From: Kitasatospora sp. MMS16-BH015
GTDB lineage: Bacteria > Actinomycetota > Actinomycetes > Streptomycetales > Streptomycetaceae
Assembly: GCF_002943525.1 (NCBI RefSeq)
Contig: NZ_CP025394.1
Span: 7,517,001 to 7,581,000 of the forward strand
Length of the DNA stretch: 64,000 bases
Reading direction: 5' to 3'
The notes beneath the pieces were generated by a model that saw nothing but the letters and a program-made list of their open reading frames with translations, had not been told where the DNA came from and made no database searches. Each line of letters starts with the position of its first letter. Position 1 is the stretch's first letter. A program made the position numbers and the translations under genes. Shown here piece by piece: positions 1 through 8,684 of this stretch.

Positions 1-556
1 GCAGCCCGGCTTCCTGGCCGACGGCGCGCTGCTGCCGGAGACCGAGCCGCGGGCGATCGGCGCGGTCTGCGGGCCGGTCAAGGTCTGGTCGGTGTACGTG
101 CCGAACGGGCGCGAGGTCGGCCACGCGCACTACCACTACAAGTTGGAGTGGCTGGAGGCGCTGCGCACGGCCGTGGCGGCGGACGCGGCGGGCGAGCGGC
201 CGTTCGCGGTGCTGGGCGACTTCAACGTGGCGCCCACGGACGAGGACCTGTACGACCCGAAGGTGTTCGAGGGCCAGACGCACGTGACGGAGCTGGAGCG
301 GGCCGCGCTGACCGCGCTGCGCGAGACCGGCCTGGCCGACGTGATGCCGCGGGCGCTGAAGTACGACCGGCCGTACACCTTCTGGGACTACCGCGGGCTG
401 GGCTTCCCGAAGAACCTGGGCATCCGGATCGACCTCACCTACGCGAACAAGGCCTTCGCCGACGCGGTGACCGACAGTTACGTGGACCGCGAAGCCCGGA
501 AGGGCAAGGGCACCTCGGACCACGCGCCCGTCGTGGTCGACCTCGACCTCGGGTAA
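1..556 (+). CDS. xth: Exodeoxyribonuclease III, C-terminal part (5' truncated)
   Basis: The gene enters the window already open (first full codon at base 2), leaving about 184 residues. It belongs to the exonuclease-endonuclease-phosphatase fold. I see VWSVYVPNGREVG, the metal/active-site stretch LGDFNVAPTDEDL near base 215 and the C-terminal catalytic GTSDHAPVV near base 509, which are the hallmarks of exonuclease III / AP endonucleases. The family removes nucleotides from 3' ends and incises abasic sites in base-excision repair in the cytoplasm. The N-terminal catalytic Glu region is outside the window, so intactness cannot be judged. Confidence 0.9.
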   Translation, partial: QPGFLADGALLPETEPRAIGAVCGPVKVWSVYVPNGREVGHAHYHYKLEWLEALRTAVAADAAGERPFAVLGDFNVAPTDEDLYDPKVFEGQTHVTELERAALTALRETGLADVMPRALKYDRPYTFWDYRGLGFPKNLGIRIDLTYANKAFADAVTDSYVDREARKGKGTSDHAPVVVDLDLG

Positions 557-688
557 CGCCTCGAACGGGTGTCGAACGGTGGCCGGGGCGGGTGCGGGTG
601 CCTAGCGTCTTGAGGTGACAGGGTGTAGCCGTTCGCTCACCGGGACGACGGAGTCCCCCGGCGGCACCCGAGAACCTGGAGGTAGGCC

Positions 689-1363
689 ATGGGCCTCACG
701 CGGATGGCCATCGCCGGTCTCGTCGGCGCCGGGACGCTGGTCGGAGCGCCGCTGCTCGGCTTCGGCAGCGGCTCGGCGGCGCCGAACAGTCCGGGCAAGG
801 ACGTGGAGCCGGCCTGGGTCAGCCCGGCCGAGGCGTCGCCCGGGCAGAGCGTGCAGGTGAGCGTCACCTGCGAGACCAGCTCGGTGAAGACGATCACCGC
901 CAACTCGCAGGCGTTCTCCACCGGCTCGGCCACCCTCACCGTCGGCCCCGACGGCAAGTACGCGGGCTCCGCGCTGCTGGCCTCCAAGGAGGAGTTCGCC
1001 GGGAAGGGCCCGGACAAGGCGGGCAAGGGCAACAGCTGGGGCATCGACGGCAGCTGCCCGAACGGCGACACCTTCACCGGGGCCGTCCAGGTCAACCTGG
1101 CCGGCAAGGGCTCCGGCGGTACCGGCGGCACCGGCAGCTGGAGCCCGGACACCTCGACCGGCTCCTCCGGCTCGTCCAACTCCTGGAGCCAGGGCTCCAG
1201 CGGCGGGGAGAAGAGCCCGCACGGGGCCGTGCACACCGGGCTCGGCGGCTCGGTCGGGGCGCCGGCCGGTCAGCTGGCCACCGGCGGGGCGCTGCTGGCC
1301 GCCGGGGTGGGCGGCTTCTGGGCGCTGCGCCGCAGGAACGGGGACGACGGGGCCCGGCTCTGA
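689..1363 (+). CDS. Secreted, C-terminally membrane-anchored protein
   Basis: A 224-residue protein with an N-terminal signal peptide (about residues 1-30, ending in GSGSAA) and a mature region with only two cysteines (TCETSS and GSCPNG), probably one disulfide. A Gly/Ser-rich linker (about 130-180) follows, then a C-terminal hydrophobic segment LLAAGVGGFWAL and the basic tail RRRNGDD. This layout resembles sortase substrates, but the motif before the membrane segment reads QLATGG rather than a clean LAxTG, so it may simply be membrane-anchored. The ATG has a GGAGG ribosome site 7 bases upstream. It stands alone, convergent with the YhhN gene. Function unknown. Confidence 0.75.
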   Translation: MGLTRMAIAGLVGAGTLVGAPLLGFGSGSAAPNSPGKDVEPAWVSPAEASPGQSVQVSVTCETSSVKTITANSQAFSTGSATLTVGPDGKYAGSALLASKEEFAGKGPDKAGKGNSWGIDGSCPNGDTFTGAVQVNLAGKGSGGTGGTGSWSPDTSTGSSGSSNSWSQGSSGGEKSPHGAVHTGLGGSVGAPAGQLATGGALLAAGVGGFWALRRRNGDDGARL

Positions 1364-1387
1364 GCCGAGCCCCTGGCCGTTCCGAGC

Positions 1388-2085
1388 TCAGCGTCCCGTG
1401 GCGACCGCCGGGGCGCTGAGCTTCGCGTGCGGCTCGGCGGTCTCGGCCTGGTGCTTGAGGGCGCCGGTGGCCAGCAGGTACTGGGCGACCACGTAGGTGG
1501 CCATGATCCAGAACTCGTGACCCGGCAGCTCCTTCCACTTCGCCAGCTGGGTGGCGATCAGGGTGTCGGAGAGCAGGAAGAGCCCGCCGCCCAGGCCCGC
1601 CCGCCAGTTGATCCCGGCCGAGGTGACGGCGGTGGAGGCGAGCAGCAGGCTGTAGAGCGCGACCGGCAGCTTGAGGTCGCCCAGGCCCGGCCAGAGCTGG
1701 GTGATCATCACGGCCCAGGCCGCCGCGTAGGCCGCCGCGACCAGCGCGCTGCGCTTGCGGTCGGAGAGGGCGCCGCGCTTGACGAACATGGTCACGTAGC
1801 AGACGTGCGCCGCCGCGAAGGAGCCCATGCCGGCCAGGAAGGCCGTGTCGTGGCCGAACTGCAGCGCCACGTCGCCGCCCGCACTGAGCAGCAGGGCCGG
1901 GGCGAGCAGCTTGGGGGCGTCCTCGGCGGTGGCCAGGCTGTGCGCGGCGAGCAGCGGCATCAGCGCGGGCTTGGTCGCGTTCTGGAGCAGGCCCGCCCCG
2001 GTGACGATGGCCCCGAGGTGGGCGGCCGAGGCAGCGGCGTAGCCGGAGAGCAGGCCGCGGGCGGCGCGCAGGCGTCGGGTGATGG

Positions 2086-2089
<4 letters not shown>
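1388..2089 (-). CDS. YhhN family membrane protein (lysoplasmalogenase-like)
   Basis: 233 residues, almost entirely hydrophobic with about eight predicted membrane segments. The conserved stretches (LLLSAGGDVALQFG, FAAAHVCYVTMF, GGGLFLLSDTLIA) fit the YhhN/TMEM86 family, whose characterised members hydrolyse the vinyl-ether bond of lysoplasmalogens in membranes. In bacteria the substrate is uncertain. The ATG overlaps the stop of the upstream sterol-desaturase-family gene as ATGA, so the two are translationally coupled and probably act together on membrane lipids (inference). The start is decided by that overlap. Confidence 0.8.
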
Positions 2090-2958
<869 letters not shown>

Positions 2959-3092
2959 AAGCGACGCCGCCGGGGTGGGGGAAGGGGTTGTTACTGGCGC
3001 GTAGCCAGGGTGCTTCCTGACGGGGTGCCACGGCCCGGTCGGAGGGGGAGTGCCACGGGCGGGGCGGGTCAGCGTCTAGTCTGGTGGGCGAC

Positions 3093-4463
3093 ATGGAGCA
3101 GTACGAGTACGCGACCGGCCCCGGGGAGGGCGCCGGGGGCGTGACAGGTGGTCGCGGGGCGGGGGCGGGGCAGCTCACCGCCGCCGTGCGGGCCGACGTG
3201 CACCTGGCGCTGGCCGAACGGCTGGCCACCGCCGAGGCGGAGGCCGCGCACGAGCTCTTCACCGCCGCCTTCGGGCTCTACGGCGCCCGCCACCTGGGCG
3301 GCACCGCCGGGGCCGAGGCCGCTCAGCTCAGCTGGTGGCACGGGCCGACCGTCCGGGTGCCGCAGCCGCGCCGGGCCGGGCGCGGGGCCCGCCGGGCCGA
3401 GCGGGACGTGGTGCCCGCCGCCGAGCTGCTGCCGGCCGGCAGCCGGCGCGGCCGGCACCGCAAGCCCGAGCAGGCCCCCGGCTCCACCCCGCACGCCACC
3501 GCGGTCGAACGCCGCACCGCCGCCCGGCTGCTGGCGGCCCATCCGCTGGTCACGGCCGCCGGGCCGCACGGCGCCGGCTTCCGACTGATCCGCCGTCACG
3601 CCGACTGGCTGGCCGAGCGCTTCCTGACCGTGCTCGGCTACCCGCTGACCATCGGCGACTCCTACGCCCGGCTGCACAAGGCCGGGCTGCCTGGGCGCGG
3701 CCTGGCCGGCTTCGGCCCGGCCGGGTACGCGGAGCTGGTGCGGGCGCTCGGCGCGCTGGCCGAGGGCCGGCCGGCCGAGATCACCGACGAGGCCGTGCGG
3801 CGGCTGTTGGCCCACTGGCGGGTGCTCACCCAGCACGGCGCCGACCACGAGCTGGCCCGGGCGCTCGGCCCGCTGGCCGCCCCCGCCGCCGGCACCCCGG
3901 CGCTGGCCGTGCGGCGGCGCCTGGCCGAATCGCCGGTGGTGCTGCTCGACGAGCTCTCCGGCCCCGAGCGGGCCTGGTTGGCCGGGCGGGAGGCGGCCGA
4001 GGCCGCGCTGTTCGCCGACTTCCTCGGCCTGGAGGCCGAGATCCGGGCCGAGGGCATCGCCCTGCTCGACCCGGCCGACGAGCTCACCGACCTGGCCGGC
4101 GGGGACGGCGGCACGCTGACCCAGGCCGCCCTGCTGCTGGTCGAGCGGCTGGTGGAGGAGCTGCGCCCGCTGCCCGAGGAGAGCGCGCCGCCGGCCGTGC
4201 TCATCCCGGACGCGCTGATAGACGGCGCGCTGGGCGACGTCACCGACGAGCACGGCGCCCAGTGGAGCCGGGGCTACCTGGCCGACCTGGCCGGCTTCCG
4301 GCGGGACGCGCTGGAGCTGCTGCGCCGGATGGAGCTGATCGCCCCGGCCGGGCGGGCCTGGGTGCTGCGGGCCCCGGCGGCGCGGTACGCGGCCCCGCTG
4401 GAGGTGCAGCCCGGCCCCGGGCCCGGCCGGCACTCGCGGCGGGAGCTGAACGCGGCGGGCTGA
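3093..4463 (+). CDS. DUF2398 / TIGR02678-like protein (orphan JetB-like)
   Basis: 456 residues. After a low-complexity, Arg/Ala-rich N-terminus (about 1-130) the protein reads RRTAARLLAAHPLVTA, FRLIRRHADWLAERFLTVLG, YARLHKAGLP, RRLAESPVVLLDELSGPERA and RAEGIALLDPADELTD. I recognise these as the conserved blocks of the TIGR02678/DUF2398 family. That family supplies JetB, the MukE/kite-like subunit, in type II Wadjet anti-plasmid SMC systems. No jetA (DUF2397), jetC (SMC-like) or jetD (DUF2399) gene is next to it. The middle part looks shorter than in Wadjet members. The assignment is from remembered family motifs. Start ATG 3093 was chosen over GTG 3084; ribosome site weak for both. Confidence 0.6.
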   Translation: MEQYEYATGPGEGAGGVTGGRGAGAGQLTAAVRADVHLALAERLATAEAEAAHELFTAAFGLYGARHLGGTAGAEAAQLSWWHGPTVRVPQPRRAGRGARRAERDVVPAAELLPAGSRRGRHRKPEQAPGSTPHATAVERRTAARLLAAHPLVTAAGPHGAGFRLIRRHADWLAERFLTVLGYPLTIGDSYARLHKAGLPGRGLAGFGPAGYAELVRALGALAEGRPAEITDEAVRRLLAHWRVLTQHGADHELARALGPLAAPAAGTPALAVRRRLAESPVVLLDELSGPERAWLAGREAAEAALFADFLGLEAEIRAEGIALLDPADELTDLAGGDGGTLTQAALLLVERLVEELRPLPEESAPPAVLIPDALIDGALGDVTDEHGAQWSRGYLADLAGFRRDALELLRRMELIAPAGRAWVLRAPAARYAAPLEVQPGPGPGRHSRRELNAAG

Positions 4464-4475
4464 CCCGTCAGCGGG

Positions 4476-4673
4476 TCATCTGCTCGCGGCGACGGCGCTG
4501 GTGGCCTGGCCGACCGTCTCCACGGTCGCGGCGACGCCGAGCGTACCGAGGGCGATCGAGGCCGCGACGGCGGCGCAGGCGAGCACACGGCGGTGCCGCT
4601 GGGGGAGCGGGAAGCGCTCCGGGAGCGGGGCCGGGGCCACCGCGGAGGACTGGGCGTTCATGTCAGAGAGCAT
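4476..4673 (-). CDS. Small single-pass membrane protein
   Basis: 65 residues: a Pro-rich polar N-terminus, a basic RHRR stretch at about 27-30 and one hydrophobic segment (VLACAAVAASIALGTLGVAATV), consistent with a small membrane-anchored or secreted peptide. No family recognised. It converges with the DUF2398 gene (12 bases between stops). The start may be 4673 or an in-frame ATG at 4661; neither shows a good ribosome site, so the call is tentative. Confidence 0.5.
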   Translation of the reverse strand: MLSDMNAQSSAVAPAPLPERFPLPQRHRRVLACAAVAASIALGTLGVAATVETVGQATSAVAASR

Positions 4674-4696
4674 TCCAGGGTGGTGTTAAACGGTGA

Positions 4697-5866
4697 CTAC
4701 GCGTGGGTGAAGTCTGGGCGGGGGCTTAGCGTCGGGACATCTCCGCAGGTCGCGGCGGTGGTCGCCGCAGGGCCCGGGCGGAGCGTCGGAACGGCGCCGA
4801 AGGCGTCCGGGCCCGGTCGGGGGCGGAGCAGGCGGGGCAGGCAGGCGGCGAGCAGCTGCTGGGTCGCGCCGTAGAAGAAGATCGGCAGCAGCACCGCCGG
4901 GTGGCCGGTGAACTGGCAGCCCGCCAGGGCCGCCGCCGCGCTGGTGTTGTTGAGCCCGCTGGCCAGGGTGAGGGTGGCCGCCGCGTCGCGGCGGGCCCGG
5001 GCCCGGCGGGCCGTCAGCCAGCCGGCCAGGAAGGGCAGGGCGCAGACGGCGGCGCCGGCCAGCAGGGCCGGGCCGACCAGGCGCGGGTCCGGCCGGTGGC
5101 CGATCGCCCCGGCCACGCCGGCCGCGTTGAGGAAGGTCAGCCCGAGCGCGTTGGCCAGGCCGAGCAGGCGCAGCCACGGCAGCGCCGTCTCCCGGGCCCG
5201 GCCCCGGGTGAGCCGGCGGGCGGCCATCCCGGCCAGGCAGGGCGCGGCCACCCAGAGCGCCATGAAGGCGCAGGTGGAGTCGGCCTGGGCCAGCGCGTCG
5301 AGCACCGCGCGGGGGCCGGAGCCCTCCGGCTCCTCGGCCAGGGCCAGGCCGAGCGGCACGGTGAGCGGGCTGGCCAGCGTGGTGGCGAGCACCAGGCCCA
5401 CCCCGAGCGGGGCGTCCGCCTGGGCCTTGGCGCCCCAGGTCTGGGCCGCCCCGGCCACCGGCATGGTCGCGGTGAGCGAGAGCCCCACCACCAGCCAGAG
5501 CGCCTCCCGGTGGTCCGGCCAGCACCCCACCGCCCGCTCGGCGCCCAGCAGCACCACCATCCGCAGCAGCAGCGCCACCGCGAGACCGCTCAGCAGCAGG
5601 CCCGGCCGCAGCAGCGCCCGCCCCAGCTCCACCGCCCGCACCTCGTACCCGCCGACGAACATCGCCACCAGCAGCATCAGCATGGGCGGGGTGACCCCGG
5701 TGGCCGGGTGGCAGTGGCGCAGGCTGTCGGCGAGGCCGGGCAGCGCGGCGCCGAGGGCGCAGGCCGGCAGGGTGGCGGCGGCCAGGTGGGCGCGGAGCGC
5801 GCGGTCGGTGACGGTGGCGGGGTGGCGGCGGGCCGCTGGGCGGCGGCGGGGGGTGGACCGGGACAT
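4697..5866 (-). CDS. Bile acid:sodium symporter (SBF)-type membrane transporter
   Basis: 389 residues with about nine to ten hydrophobic segments. Motifs such as GLSLTATMPVAGAAQTWGAKAQ, LGLTFLNAAG and TLASGLNNTSAAAALA resemble the two discontinuous crossover helices of the SBF/BART superfamily (bile-acid symporters, ACR3-like and PanS-like transporters). These proteins import organic anions with sodium or export small metabolites; the substrate here is unknown. The final 35 residues are Pro/Thr-rich. It follows the BCCT gene on the same strand but is separated from it by a strong hairpin, so it is probably transcribed on its own. Confidence 0.7.
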   Translation of the reverse strand: MSRSTPRRRPAARRHPATVTDRALRAHLAAATLPACALGAALPGLADSLRHCHPATGVTPPMLMLLVAMFVGGYEVRAVELGRALLRPGLLLSGLAVALLLRMVVLLGAERAVGCWPDHREALWLVVGLSLTATMPVAGAAQTWGAKAQADAPLGVGLVLATTLASPLTVPLGLALAEEPEGSGPRAVLDALAQADSTCAFMALWVAAPCLAGMAARRLTRGRARETALPWLRLLGLANALGLTFLNAAGVAGAIGHRPDPRLVGPALLAGAAVCALPFLAGWLTARRARARRDAAATLTLASGLNNTSAAAALAGCQFTGHPAVLLPIFFYGATQQLLAACLPRLLRPRPGPDAFGAVPTLRPGPAATTAATCGDVPTLSPRPDFTHA

Positions 5867-5880
5867 CGGGACTTTCCGGA

Positions 5881-5907
5881 GACGGACGGCGGTGTGGGCC
5901 GTCCGTC
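5881..5907. promoter_or_regulatory. Hairpin just upstream of the SBF transporter start
   Basis: Perfect 10-base arms (GACGGACGGC and its complement) with a 7-base loop, ending 15 bases before the transporter ATG. On the minus strand this would be in the 5' leader, close to the ribosome site. It could be a leader attenuator or part of an operator. No further evidence separates these. Confidence 0.4.
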
Positions 5908-5968
5908 AGCATGCCATCAATCTGACTGTGGGTAATGGTGAATTGCTGTCCGTAGTCGGAGTGCGGCG

Positions 5969-6019
5969 GGCCGCTCGGCCAGGCGCGGCACGGGTGGTGC
6001 CACGGGTGGCCGAGCGGCC
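5969..6019. terminator. Terminator-like hairpin after the BCCT gene
   Basis: 13-base perfect arms (GGCCGCTCGGCCA at 5969-5981 and its complement at 6007-6019) around a loop that itself holds a small hairpin. It begins 5 bases after the BCCT stop codon. No U-tract follows, as usual in high-GC actinomycetes. It likely ends BCCT transcription. Confidence 0.65.
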
Positions 6020-6023
6020 GGAA

Positions 6024-7664
6024 TCACTCGGACGGGGGAGTGCGCCCGCGCCCCTGGTCGGCCATGGCCTCGCCGACGGCCACCCGGACGGCGTCGCGTA
6101 GGCCGTGCGCGGCCTGGAACCGGGAGGGGCCGGCCGCCGGGTCGGTGCGCAGCTCCTTGACCAGGGCGAGGCAGAGCAGCAGCATCACCACCACGAAGGG
6201 CAGGGCGACCAGGATGGTGGCGTTCTGCAGGGCGGTGAGCCCGCCCGCGAGCAGCAGGGCGGCGGCCACCCCGCCCATCAGCACGCCCCAGACCACCACC
6301 AGCCAGGTGCGGGGGTGCAGCGAGCCGCGGCTGGAGAGCGAGCCGAGCACCAGGGAGGCGGAGTCGGCGCTGGTGATGAAGAAGGTCATCACCAGCAGTA
6401 CGGCGACCACGCTGGTGACCCCGCCCAGCGGCAGCGCCTTGAGGGTCTCGAAGAGCGAGGCCTCGGCCCCCTGCGAGATGGTGCCGACCAGGTCGGCGGC
6501 GCCGGTGGCGTCGAGGCGGATCGCGGTGCCGCCCATGACGCAAAACCAGATCACCGTCGCGCCGCTGGGCACCAGCAGGACGCCGAGCAGGAACTGCCGG
6601 ATGGTGCGGCCGCGCGAGATCCGGGCGATGAAGGTGCCGACGAAGGGCGCCCAGGAGAGCCACCAGGCCCAGTAGAAGATGGTCCAGGAGCCGAGCCACT
6701 TCTCGTCGGTGAAGGCGCCGGTCTGGCTGGCCATGGTGGTGAGGTCGGTGAGGTAGCCGCCGACGGTGGCCGGGATGGCGTCCAGCACGTAGACCGAGGG
6801 CCCGAAGACGAAGACGAAGAGCATGATCACGCAGGCCAGCACCACGTTGGCGGTGGAGAGCCACTTGACGCCCTTGTGCACCCCGGAGAAGGCGGAGAGC
6901 ACGAAGGCCGCGGTGAGCGAGCCGATGATCACCAGCTGGACGTTCTGGGTGGAGCGGATGGAGGTGATGAAGCCGAGGCCGTCGGCCACCTGGAGGGCGC
7001 CCAGGCCCAGGCTGGTGGCCGAGCCGAAGACGGTGGCGAAGACGGCCAGCAGGTCGATCGCCTTGCCCGGCCAGCCGTCGGCCCCGCGCTCGCCGATCAG
7101 CGGCACGAAGGCGGCGCTGATCCGGTTGCCCCGGCCCTTGCGGAAGGTGGTGTAGGCGAGGGCCAGGCCGCCCACGGCGTAGATCGCCCATGGGTGCAGC
7201 GTCCAGTGGAAGAGCGAGAACTCCAGGGCCTGCTGGGCGGCGGCGGGGGTCTGCGGGTCCAGACCGGAGCCGGGCTGCGGGGTGGCGTAGAACTGGAGCG
7301 GCTCGCCGACCCCGTAGAACATCAGGCCGATGCCCATGCCGGCGCTGAACATCATCGCGATCCAGGCCAGGGTGGAGAACTCCGGCTCCTCGCCGTCCCG
7401 GCCGAGCCGGATCCGGCCGAAGCGGCTGAGCGCGAGCAGCACGGTGACCACCAGGAACACGTCGGCGGCCACCACGAAGAGCCAGCCGAAGTTGTGCAGC
7501 ACCCAGCCGAGCGCGCTGGCGGAGGTGCGGCCCAGGGAGTCCTGGGCGAACACGCCCCAGGCCACCACCCCCAGCACCAGGGCGGCGCTCACCCCGAAGA
7601 CCACCCGGTCGGTGGGGAGGGTGGCCTGGGGGTCCCCGGCCTGGTCGGTGGTCTGGCTGGTCAT
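6024..7664 (-). CDS. BCCT family betaine/choline/carnitine transporter
   Basis: 546 residues, twelve predicted membrane segments. The sodium- and substrate-site signature GMGIGLMFYGVGEP lies at residues 109-122, and the aromatic-rich block FYWAWWLSWAPFVGTFIARISRGRT typical of BCCT proteins is in the middle. The family imports glycine betaine, choline or carnitine with Na+ or H+, usually as compatible solutes under osmotic stress. The cytoplasmic C-terminus is short (QGRGRTPPSE), without the long osmosensing tail of BetP. The substrate is not predictable from what I can see. Confidence 0.9.
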   Translation of the reverse strand: MTSQTTDQAGDPQATLPTDRVVFGVSAALVLGVVAWGVFAQDSLGRTSASALGWVLHNFGWLFVVAADVFLVVTVLLALSRFGRIRLGRDGEEPEFSTLAWIAMMFSAGMGIGLMFYGVGEPLQFYATPQPGSGLDPQTPAAAQQALEFSLFHWTLHPWAIYAVGGLALAYTTFRKGRGNRISAAFVPLIGERGADGWPGKAIDLLAVFATVFGSATSLGLGALQVADGLGFITSIRSTQNVQLVIIGSLTAAFVLSAFSGVHKGVKWLSTANVVLACVIMLFVFVFGPSVYVLDAIPATVGGYLTDLTTMASQTGAFTDEKWLGSWTIFYWAWWLSWAPFVGTFIARISRGRTIRQFLLGVLLVPSGATVIWFCVMGGTAIRLDATGAADLVGTISQGAEASLFETLKALPLGGVTSVVAVLLVMTFFITSADSASLVLGSLSSRGSLHPRTWLVVVWGVLMGGVAAALLLAGGLTALQNATILVALPFVVVMLLLCLALVKELRTDPAAGPSRFQAAHGLRDAVRVAVGEAMADQGRGRTPPSE

Positions 7665-7722
7665 GGGACTCCACGGTGACGACTCGTCAGGGTATGTCCT
7701 GCTCCGTCGTACTATGCGGTAG

Positions 7723-8511
7723 TCAGTCGAGTCGGGCCAGGAAGGCGCGCAGGGCGGCCAGCAGTTCGGTGCGCCGCTCGGTGGGCACCAGGTGGCCCGA
7801 GCGCAGCTCCAGGAGTTCGGCCCCGGGGATGCCCTCGGCCAGGGCCCGGTGCTGGGCGGGGTCGATCAGCGCGTCGGCGGTGGGGCTGACCACCAGGGTC
7901 GGGACGCTCAGGTGCGGCAGGTCCGGGCGCACGTCCACCTCGGTGACCAGCTCGAACTGGCGGTGGAAGCCGGGCGGGGTGGTGGCCGCCATCAGCTTGG
8001 CCAGGGCGGCGAGGTCCTCCTCCGGCTGGGTGTTGATCCACTCCGGGCTGAGCAGCAGCGGGATGGCGAGGCGGGCCTGGTGCAGCGGGTCGAAGCCACG
8101 GGCCGTCAGCAGGGTGTCCGTCACCAGCCGCAGGTGCGGGGTGGTGTGGGCCAGCCCGGCGACCAGGGTGAGCGAGCGGACCCGCTCGGGGTGACGCCGG
8201 GCGGCCCGGACGCTGATGGTGGCGCCCAGCGAGAAGCCCACCAGGTCGAAGCTCTCCCGGCCCTCCTCGACCGCGGTGGCCACCAGCCGGTCGGCCAGGT
8301 CGTCGAGCCGCAGCGGCCCGGGCTCCAGCGGGGTGCGACCGGAGCCGGGGAAGTCCGGGGCGATCACGGTGTGCCGCTCGGCCAGCGCCGGGATGAAGGT
8401 GCCCCAGTTGAGCTCGGCGCCGCCACCGCCGCCGTGCGCCAGCACCAGGCCGGGGCCGTTGCCCCGGACGATCCGGCCGAGCGGGCGGCGGTGGGCGAGG
8501 GTCTCGGTCAC
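7723..8511 (-). CDS. Alpha/beta hydrolase
   Basis: 262 residues with the alpha/beta-hydrolase fold: oxyanion loop LAHGGGGG (about 25-31), nucleophile elbow GFSLGA with Ser94, acid in SPTADALIDP and catalytic His in RSGHLVP near the C-terminus. The triad is complete, so an esterase, lipase or haloperoxidase-like activity is expected; the substrate is unknown. It diverges from the sulfite-oxidase-like gene, and a 20-base inverted repeat sits just upstream of its start. Confidence 0.85.
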   Translation of the reverse strand: MTETLAHRRPLGRIVRGNGPGLVLAHGGGGGAELNWGTFIPALAERHTVIAPDFPGSGRTPLEPGPLRLDDLADRLVATAVEEGRESFDLVGFSLGATISVRAARRHPERVRSLTLVAGLAHTTPHLRLVTDTLLTARGFDPLHQARLAIPLLLSPEWINTQPEEDLAALAKLMAATTPPGFHRQFELVTEVDVRPDLPHLSVPTLVVSPTADALIDPAQHRALAEGIPGAELLELRSGHLVPTERRTELLAALRAFLARLD

Positions 8512-8531
8512 GGCGGGCTCCTGTCACGGTC

Positions 8532-8551
8532 TCATGATCCGTTGATCATGA
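8532..8551. promoter_or_regulatory. Palindromic operator candidate TCATGATC-CGTT-GATCATGA
   Basis: A perfect inverted repeat with 8-base arms and a 4-base spacer, 21-40 bases upstream of the hydrolase ATG in the divergent region shared with the molybdoenzyme gene. The size and AT content stand out from the surrounding GC-rich DNA and suit a dimeric regulator. The regulator is not identified. Confidence 0.55.
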
Positions 8552-8684
8552 CGGCAGAGTTGCGAGGCTGTGTCAAGGCTCGCCGTTCGGCGGACACCGA
8601 CCGCGAAGATCCGTACGATCGGGTACCGCCCAGGCGGGTGCCGCCCAGGCCCAGCCGTCCGCCGGTCCCGAACGGAGCCCGCCC

